Assembly: GCA_944382965.1 (NCBI GenBank)
Contig: CALWOA010000002.1
Span: forward strand, 1-64,000
DNA from: an uncultured Oscillospiraceae bacterium
GTDB lineage: Bacteria; Bacillota; Clostridia; Oscillospirales; Oscillospiraceae
Length of the DNA: 64,000 bases
Reading direction: 5' to 3'
Each line of letters starts with the position of its first letter. The stretch's first letter is position 1. Below the pieces are notes generated by a model. The model searched no databases. It saw only the letters and a program-made list of their open reading frames with translations, and was not told where the DNA came from. The translations under genes and the position numbers were made by a program. This document shows positions 58,844 through 64,000 of the stretch, one piece after another.

Positions 58844-60052
58844 CTATCTGGTTTCTGTTTCCAGCAGCCGTGCCATCAGGCGGCAGCCCTGGGGTTCAAA
58901 AATACCGGCAGCCTTGGCTTCCGTTTCGCTGTAATGAGCCATAGACCGACGCTCCCGGGTGCTGTCGTACAGCACATAAGGCACCGGGTCACCGGTGTGG
59001 GTGCGCAGCCGCAGCAGATTGGGATGATCCGGCAGAAGCAAAATTCGGTGATCCTCCCCTGCCTGTTCCATGGCCTCCTTAATAGGCCGCAGAATCCGGC
59101 TGTCCAGGTATTCGATGGATTTGACCTTTTCCTCTACCAGGCCTTGATGTGCCATTTCATCCGGAGCTTCCACATGGATATAGGCCAGGTCACATCCATC
59201 TTCCAGCAGGGCCTGAATCGCCGCCTGGGCCTTGCCCTCCCAGTTGGTATCAATGGAGCCGGTGGCTCCCTCCACCTGGTACACCTTCATACCCGCACCA
59301 ACAGCAATGCCCTTGAGCAGGTCTACCGCGGAAATCACCGCACCTTTGCAGCCGGTTTTTTCCTGGAAATTCTGTAAGTTAGGCCGGGTACCGGCACCCC
59401 AGTACCACAGGGAATTGGCTTTGTTCTTTCCCTGAGCCACCCGCTGGCGGTTCAGAGGATGGTCATTGAGAATATCGAAGCTTTTCTCCATGAACTCCCG
59501 GAGCACCGGTTCCTGGGGCAGCCAGGGGCCGATAACCTTGGTCAGGTGGTCATGGGGCGGCTCCAGCCGGGCCAGGCGGCCATGCTTCCATACCATAATA
59601 TGCCGGTAGCTGGTGCCAGTATAAAACTGGAAGGTGTCGCTGTTAAAGGCTTTCCGGATGGCGTCCATCAGGACATCCGCATCCGCCGTGGCAATCTCAC
59701 CGGAGCTGTGATCCAGAATGATCTTTTCCGGGTAAGGCTCCGGCTCCGTCAGGGTCACCAAGTTGCAGCGGAACACCACGTCATCCGGCTCCATCTGCAC
59801 GCCCACGCTGAGAGCTTCCAGAGGAGATCGTCCGGTAAAGTCCGTCAGCGGGTCATAGCCCATGACGGACAGATTGGCCACTTCACTGCCCGGAGACATT
59901 CCGGCAGGAACGTTCTGCACCATACCCATTTCCCCTTTGGAGGCCAGCGCATCCATGGTAGGGGTATGGGCGTATTCCAAGGGAGTCTTGCCTCCCAGCT
60001 GCGCCAGCGGCTCGTCAGACATGCCGTCACCCAGCACAACGATATACTTCAT
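58844..60052 (-). CDS. apgM: cofactor-independent phosphoglycerate mutase (ApgM-like)
   Basis: A 402-aa alkaline-phosphatase-superfamily enzyme. VLGDGMSDEPLAQLGG at residues 6-21 gives the metal site; ANLSVMGYDP carries the catalytic Ser; YIHVEAPDEMAHQG and LLPDHPNLLRLRTHT give later metal ligands. It interconverts 2- and 3-phosphoglycerate and so feeds serA, matching its place as first gene of this operon. The start at 60052 is behind AAGGAG; the longer upstream frame is not used. Some relatives were annotated as homoserine kinase. Confidence 0.9.
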   Translation of the reverse strand: MKYIVVLGDGMSDEPLAQLGGKTPLEYAHTPTMDALASKGEMGMVQNVPAGMSPGSEVANLSVMGYDPLTDFTGRSPLEALSVGVQMEPDDVVFRCNLVTLTEPEPYPEKIILDHSSGEIATADADVLMDAIRKAFNSDTFQFYTGTSYRHIMVWKHGRLARLEPPHDHLTKVIGPWLPQEPVLREFMEKSFDILNDHPLNRQRVAQGKNKANSLWYWGAGTRPNLQNFQEKTGCKGAVISAVDLLKGIAVGAGMKVYQVEGATGSIDTNWEGKAQAAIQALLEDGCDLAYIHVEAPDEMAHQGLVEEKVKSIEYLDSRILRPIKEAMEQAGEDHRILLLPDHPNLLRLRTHTGDPVPYVLYDSTRERRSMAHYSETEAKAAGIFEPQGCRLMARLLETETR

Positions 60053-60218
60053 AACCTCACTCCTTGCCCCTAGAATCGTCCGCTTTTCAAAGACAAATGT
60101 ATATACAGAATATACTAGCACCCTTTGCACAACAATACAATATGAAAAACTGTCCGAAAATGTGTCCACATTTTTCGGTTTTCGTGGGCACAATGGCAAA
60201 AGCATCCGCCTATAACAA

Positions 60219-60256
60219 AATTTCCCCGGTCAGCCTTTGAGGCCGACCGGGGAAAT
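60219..60256 (-). terminator. terminator behind folD
   Basis: ATTTCCCCGGTC pairs with GACCGGGGAAAT, with a GCCT/AGGC inner stem and TTTTG tail on the minus strand. Confidence 0.9.
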
Positions 60257-60269
60257 CAGTATATTGGCA

Positions 60270-61148
60270 TTACACCTTTTCAGCAGCCTCTACCACATGC
60301 TTCATCAGCACGGAAGTGGTGACAGAGCCTACACCGCCGGGTACCGGGGTGATGGCCTCGACAATGGGTTCTACCTCGTCAAACTTGGCGTCACCGGCAA
60401 TGCCGCCCTTGCCTCCCTTGGCGTTGGGCTTGTTCTCGTCCCAGTTGATGGAGACGTCGATGACCACCTGACCGGGGCGGACATAATCCTTGGTCAGGCT
60501 GTTCAGCACACCGGCAGCGGACACCAGGATATCTGCGTTGCGGCAGATTTCGGCGGTGTTCACGGTCTTGGTGTGGCAGGTGGTGACGGTGGCGTTCTTG
60601 CCCATCAGCATCATGCCGGCAGGCTTGCCAACCACCAGGGAACGGCCGATCACCACAGCGTTCTTGCCCTTGCAGTCGATGCCATAGTAATCCAGGATTT
60701 CCATGCAGGCAGCGGGGGTGCAGGGAGCGTAGCCCAGGTCGTTCAGGCCTTCAAACACACCGGCGTTGGACATGTGGGTCATGCAGTCCACGTCCTTGCG
60801 GGGGTCCAGACGGTTGCAGATTTCGTTCTGGTCTGCCTTCAGGTGCTTGGGCAGAGGACGGAACATCAGCACACCGTGGATGGAGTCGTCAGCGTTGACC
60901 TGATCGATCACTGCCAGAACCTGCTCCTTGGTGGCATCGGCAGGCAGCTCAAACTTCTTCACTTCCACGCCCACCAGCTCAGCGCGCTTGGTAGCGCCCT
61001 TTTCATAGCTCAGGTCAGAAGGATCGGCACCTACCCGAACAATGCCCAGAGTGGGGACAACGCCCTTTTCCCGCAGGGCAGCGGTACGAGTTTGCAGATT
61101 AGCATTCAGGGCATCGGTAACTTCCTTGCCCAGCAGCAGTTTCGCCAT
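60270..61148 (-). CDS. folD: methylenetetrahydrofolate dehydrogenase/cyclohydrolase
   Basis: A 292-aa bifunctional enzyme of one-carbon metabolism, interconverting 5,10-methylene-THF, methenyl-THF and 10-formyl-THF. The active-site Lys lies in LSYEKGATKRAELVG. VLMFRPLPKHL replaces the common QLPLP. DVDCMTHMSN, CTPAACMEIL and the cofactor loop VVIGRSLVVGKPAGMML are family marks, as is the C-terminal TPVPGGVGSVTTSVLM. It begins behind TTAGGAGG. Confidence 0.94.
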   Translation of the reverse strand: MAKLLLGKEVTDALNANLQTRTAALREKGVVPTLGIVRVGADPSDLSYEKGATKRAELVGVEVKKFELPADATKEQVLAVIDQVNADDSIHGVLMFRPLPKHLKADQNEICNRLDPRKDVDCMTHMSNAGVFEGLNDLGYAPCTPAACMEILDYYGIDCKGKNAVVIGRSLVVGKPAGMMLMGKNATVTTCHTKTVNTAEICRNADILVSAAGVLNSLTKDYVRPGQVVIDVSINWDENKPNAKGGKGGIAGDAKFDEVEPIVEAITPVPGGVGSVTTSVLMKHVVEAAEKV

Positions 61149-61197
61149 TGGAATTTCCTCCTAATATGTATGTTTCAGTGTGGGCGGTCAGCAATTC

Positions 61198-61818
61198 TTA
61201 CTGACCGAAACCCGCCTTGACTTCATCAAAGATATCGTCTGCCATCTGGCAGTACTTATTGAGCATCACATTGACCTGACGGTTCATCTCCTCCGCCACG
61301 TCCCGATTCTTCAGGCTCTTGGTGTTGATGAATACGTTCAGAGAAGCAGCCTGGAGGGCAGCCTTGCAGCACACAGCGCCGCAGCCGGCATCGGAAACCG
61401 CCAGACGGCTGCCCTTGGCAGCGAATACGGCGATGCAGTCGATGGCCTGGCAGCACAGCTCCATGATGTGCATGGGAACGGCGCAGGCGGTAACGGTGGC
61501 CTCTTCCAGAATCTGGTCCCGGTTGGGATCATCCTTGGGAATGCCGTAAGCCTTTGCCAGGGGAACAAAGCCCTTGTCATCGGCCTCTACCTGATCCAGC
61601 AGTTCCTTCTGCAGAGCGTCACACTTGGCTTTCAGCTCCAAAATTTCCGCCTCAACATCGGCATACTTCTTCTTGCCGACGGTGAGCGAGCCGACCATAT
61701 TGCCCAGAGCGGTGCCGATGGCGCCTACCAGGGCAGCTGCGCCGCCGCCGCCGGGAGCGGGTGCATTGGAGGCCAGAACTTCCACAAAGGTGCGGCAGGA
61801 TTCCATTGTCATATCCAT
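61198..61818 (-). CDS. fchA: cyclodeaminase/cyclohydrolase family protein (FchA)
   Basis: A 206-aa helical protein of the formimino-/methenyl-THF cyclohydrolase family. SNAPAPGGGGAAALVGAIGT is the folate-binding loop (the usual PGGGSAAA), followed by VGSLTVGKKKYADVE. A CDALQKELLDQVEADDKGF segment is also standard. It should hydrolyse methenyl-THF or deaminate formimino-THF. It lies between folD and fhs, as in acetogen-like one-carbon clusters. The start at 61818 is behind AAGGAG. Confidence 0.92.
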   Translation of the reverse strand: MDMTMESCRTFVEVLASNAPAPGGGGAAALVGAIGTALGNMVGSLTVGKKKYADVEAEILELKAKCDALQKELLDQVEADDKGFVPLAKAYGIPKDDPNRDQILEEATVTACAVPMHIMELCCQAIDCIAVFAAKGSRLAVSDAGCGAVCCKAALQAASLNVFINTKSLKNRDVAEEMNRQVNVMLNKYCQMADDIFDEVKAGFGQ

Positions 61819-61870
61819 GGGAAACGTCTCCTTTTCCTGTTGAAAATGATGATTTTGGGAAGGGATGCGC

Positions 61871-61901
61871 AAAAGCACAGGCGGGGGGCCGCCTGTGCTT
61901 T
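61871..61901 (-). terminator. terminator behind fhs
   Basis: AAGCACAGGCGG pairs with CCGCCTGTGCTT, followed by TTTT on the minus strand. It implies that fchA and folD either have their own promoter or depend on read-through. Confidence 0.85.
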
Positions 61902-61919
61902 ATTTTCAGAATGTACCGA

Positions 61920-63596
61920 TTAGAACAGTCCGGAGATCTTGCCGGTCTCGTCCACGTCGATGCGCTCGGCGGCGGGCACCTTGGGCAGTCCGGGCATGGT
62001 CATGATCTCACCGGTCAGGGCTACCAGGAAGCCAGCGCCGGCGGAGACCTTCACGTTCCGAACGGTAACGGTGAAGCCGCGAGGTGCGCCCAGCTTGGTC
62101 TGGTCGTCGCTGAAGGAGTACTGGGTCTTGGCCATGCAGATGGGCATCTTGTCGTAGCCCAGCTCGGTCAGAGTCTTGATCTGCTTCTCGGCATTGGCGG
62201 TGAAGTTCACGCCGTCGCCATGGTAGATCTTCTTAACGATGGCTTCGATCTTCTCCTTGATGGGCAGATCCAGCTCGTAAGCGAAGGTGAAGTCGTTGGG
62301 CTCTTCGCACAGACGGACAACTTCCTCGGCCAGAGCAATACCGCCTTCGCCGCCCTTGCCCCAAACTTCGGACAGAGCAACGTTGACGCCCAGCTCCTTG
62401 CACTTGGTCTCGATGAGCTTCAGCTCAGCCTCAGTGTCGGTGGGGAAGCGGTTGATAGCGACCACGCAGGGCAGCTTGTAAACCTTGGTGATGTTCTCCA
62501 CGTGCTGCAGCAGGTTGGGCAGGCCCTTCTCCAGAGCCTCCAGGTTCTCCTTGCCGGTTTCGGCCTTGGGAACGCCGCCGTTGTACTTCAGAGCACGGGC
62601 GGTAGCAACCAGAACCACGCAGGAAGGAGTCAAACCAGCCATACGGCACTTGATGTCCAGGAACTTCTCAGCGCCCAGGTCAGCACCGAAGCCAGCCTCG
62701 GTGATGGTGTAGTCGGACAGCTTCAGAGCGATCTTGGTAGCGGTAACGGAGTTACAGCCGTGAGCGATGTTGGCGAAGGGGCCGCCATGTACGAATGCAG
62801 GAGTGTGCTCCAGGGTCTGAACCAGGTTGGGCTTCAGAGCGTCCTTCAGCAGAGCAGCCATAGCACCCTGAGCGTTCAGGTCTCCAGCGGTAACGGGCTT
62901 GCCAGCGTAGGTGTAGCCAACCACCAGACGAGCCAGACGGTTCTTCAGGTCAGTAATGTCGGAAGCCAGGCACAGAACAGCCATGATTTCGGAAGCCACG
63001 GTGATGTCGTAGCCGTCTTCACGGGGAGTACCGTTGACCTTGCCGCCCAGGCCGTCAACGACGAAACGCAGCTGACGGTCGTTCATATCGACGCAGCGGC
63101 GCCAGGTGATCTGACGGGGATCAATACCCAGAGCGTTGCCCTGGTAAATATGGTTATCGAGCATTGCAGCCAGCAGGTTGTTGGCAGCGCCAATGGCGTG
63201 GAAGTCGCCGGTGAAGTGCAGGTTGATGTCCTCCATGGGAACAACCTGAGCGTAGCCGCCGCCGGCTGCGCCGCCCTTGACACCAAAGACGGGTCCCAGA
63301 GAAGGCTCACGCAGAGCAACCAGCACGTTCTTGCCCAGCTTGCGCATGCCGTCAGCCAGACCCACGGTAGTGGTGGTCTTGCCTTCGCCAGCGGGGGTGG
63401 GGTTAATTGCGGTGACCAGGATCAGCTTGCCGTTGGGCTTGTCTGCCTTGTCCTTCAGGATGTTGTAGTCAACCTTTGCCTTGTAGTTGCCGTACTGCTC
63501 CAGATACTTTTCTTCAACACCAGCGGTCTTAGCGATCTCGCTGATGTGCAGCATGGGGGTTTCCTGTGCAATTTCGATGTCGGTTTTAAAAGCCAT
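61920..63596 (-). CDS. fhs: formate-tetrahydrofolate ligase
   Basis: A 558-aa ATP-dependent ligase making 10-formyl-THF from formate and THF. The P-loop is [15 protein letters not shown] at residues 66-80; [20 protein letters not shown] and FTGDFHAI are signature motifs, and the C-terminal half has [15 protein letters not shown]. Full length for the family. The ATG at 63596 has AAGGAG 9-10 nt upstream; an ATG at 63602 is too close. With fchA and folD it completes the folate one-carbon route. Codon choice looks highly biased, consistent with strong expression. Confidence 0.96.
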   Translation of the reverse strand: MAFKTDIEIAQETPMLHISEIAKTAGVEEKYLEQYGNYKAKVDYNILKDKADKPNGKLILVTAINPTPAGEGKTTTTVGLADGMRKLGKNVLVALREPSLGPVFGVKGGAAGGGYAQVVPMEDINLHFTGDFHAIGAANNLLAAMLDNHIYQGNALGIDPRQITWRRCVDMNDRQLRFVVDGLGGKVNGTPREDGYDITVASEIMAVLCLASDITDLKNRLARLVVGYTYAGKPVTAGDLNAQGAMAALLKDALKPNLVQTLEHTPAFVHGGPFANIAHGCNSVTATKIALKLSDYTITEAGFGADLGAEKFLDIKCRMAGLTPSCVVLVATARALKYNGGVPKAETGKENLEALEKGLPNLLQHVENITKVYKLPCVVAINRFPTDTEAELKLIETKCKELGVNVALSEVWGKGGEGGIALAEEVVRLCEEPNDFTFAYELDLPIKEKIEAIVKKIYHGDGVNFTANAEKQIKTLTELGYDKMPICMAKTQYSFSDDQTKLGAPRGFTVTVRNVKVSAGAGFLVALTGEIMTMPGLPKVPAAERIDVDETGKISGLF

Positions 63597-63722
63597 GTTC
63601 ATACACTCCTTGTAATTGTTGGGTACCTACCGTTTTGTGAGGATCGGACCATACAGGATTTATGCAGCTGCCGTTGAAGTGGCTCACTGCACATGTTTAA
63701 TCAGTACTTACGTACCGAAATA

Positions 63723-63751
63723 AGCATACCACTTTCCCCCTAAAATGTCAA
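63723..63751 (-). promoter_or_regulatory. sigma-A promoter of fhs
   Basis: On the minus strand TTGACA (63746-63751) and TATGCT (63723-63728) are spaced exactly 17 bp. The leader to the ATG would be about 120 nt. No THF or ZTP riboswitch core is recognised in it. Confidence 0.75.
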
Positions 63752-63840
63752 TAACCATTCGTAGCTTTTTCGCAAAAAAACTGTTATTTTTTTACACACC
63801 GCTGCCGCTGCCCTGGCGGCTTCCATGGGCTTTTTTCACA

Positions 63841-63874
63841 AAAAGAAACCCCGCCCGGAAAAATCCCGGGCGGG
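63841..63874 (-). terminator. terminator behind the sortase B gene
   Basis: On the minus strand CCCGCCCGGG pairs with CCGGGCGGGG and is followed by TTTCTTTT. Confidence 0.9.
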
Positions 63875-63895
63875 CAGGAAAACACACATTCCAGA

Positions 63896-64000
63896 TCAGG
63901 TAATCCGTACTGCGGCAACCACCAGACGGCCGTTGTTCAACGTGTACTCACAGGTAGACAGACAGATGATCTTGTCACCATATTTGGGGGTAATACCGGT
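63896..64000 (-). CDS. class B sortase, C-terminal fragment at window edge
   Basis: The last 34 codons of a gene running off the window. KIICLSTCEYTLNNGRLVVA contains the catalytic Cys in LSTC and the following Arg in GRLVVAAVR, the class B sortase end. The protein would be membrane anchored and attach or link surface proteins. Its substrate and N-terminus are outside the window. Confidence 0.8.
   Translation of the reverse strand, partial: TGITPKYGDKIICLSTCEYTLNNGRLVVAAVRIT

Noticed and set aside
56534-59377. A 947-codon plus-strand open frame opposite serA/serC
   Set aside because: It is a shadow of well-supported minus-strand genes caused by codon bias; no recognisable protein.
63597-63722. 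THF or ZTP riboswitch upstream of fhs
   Set aside because: The conserved cores of these aptamers are not recognised in the 120-nt leader. A covariance search would be needed.

Overview
This 64 kb window looks like the chromosome of a low-to-mid GC gut-type Clostridia member, most likely Oscillospiraceae/Ruminococcaceae. That is inferred from AAGGAGG-type ribosome sites, the folD/fchA/fhs one-carbon set, a ugp-like sugar-phosphate importer with YesL and GDPD proteins, and a conjugative element of the Tn1549/CTn type common in these bacteria. No rRNA or complete tRNA is present, so the genus cannot be fixed.

Left flank (1-11.3 kb): a minus-strand operon (GDPD phosphodiesterase, YesL-like membrane protein, small membrane protein, HAD-IIA phosphatase) diverges from a plus-strand operon (solute-binding lipoprotein, two permeases, PHP phosphoesterase, lipoprotein). 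Together they look like a system for importing and hydrolysing a glycerophosphodiester or related phosphorylated polyol. An LDH2-family dehydrogenase follows. Three noncoding palindromic blocks lie here (5.40-5.68, 9.91-10.08 and 11.4-11.9 kb).

Integrative conjugative element (about 12.0-54.8 kb): nearly all genes are on the minus strand and read from a ParB/RepA-like module (54-50 kb) through PcfB, VirD4, Maff2, a sortase-pilus locus, VirB6, PrgI, VirB4, a C40 peptidase, topoisomerase III, an ArdC-like antirestriction protein, a 2770-aa helicase-methyltransferase, DUF3849 and MobC, to a sigma-like protein at the left end. Both transfer ATPases are interrupted by self-splicing elements: virD4 by a 2742-bp group II intron whose removal restores a 594-aa frame exactly, and VirB4 by a 137-aa mini-intein set into the Walker A motif. 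Four element proteins share an RPSVLxKL-like motif near the C-terminus. A pilin, a thioester adhesin and two class C sortases sit inside the transfer operon. No relaxase and no integrase gene is visible, so the copy may be defective or rearranged. The right edge carries the 3' part of a tRNA-Leu(CAA), a probable attachment scar.

Right flank (54.8-64 kb): a trypsin-like HtrA protease, then minus-strand genes for serine synthesis (serA, serC, a cofactor-independent phosphoglycerate mutase) and for tetrahydrofolate one-carbon metabolism (folD, fchA, fhs), ending in the C-terminus of a class B sortase cut by the window edge.
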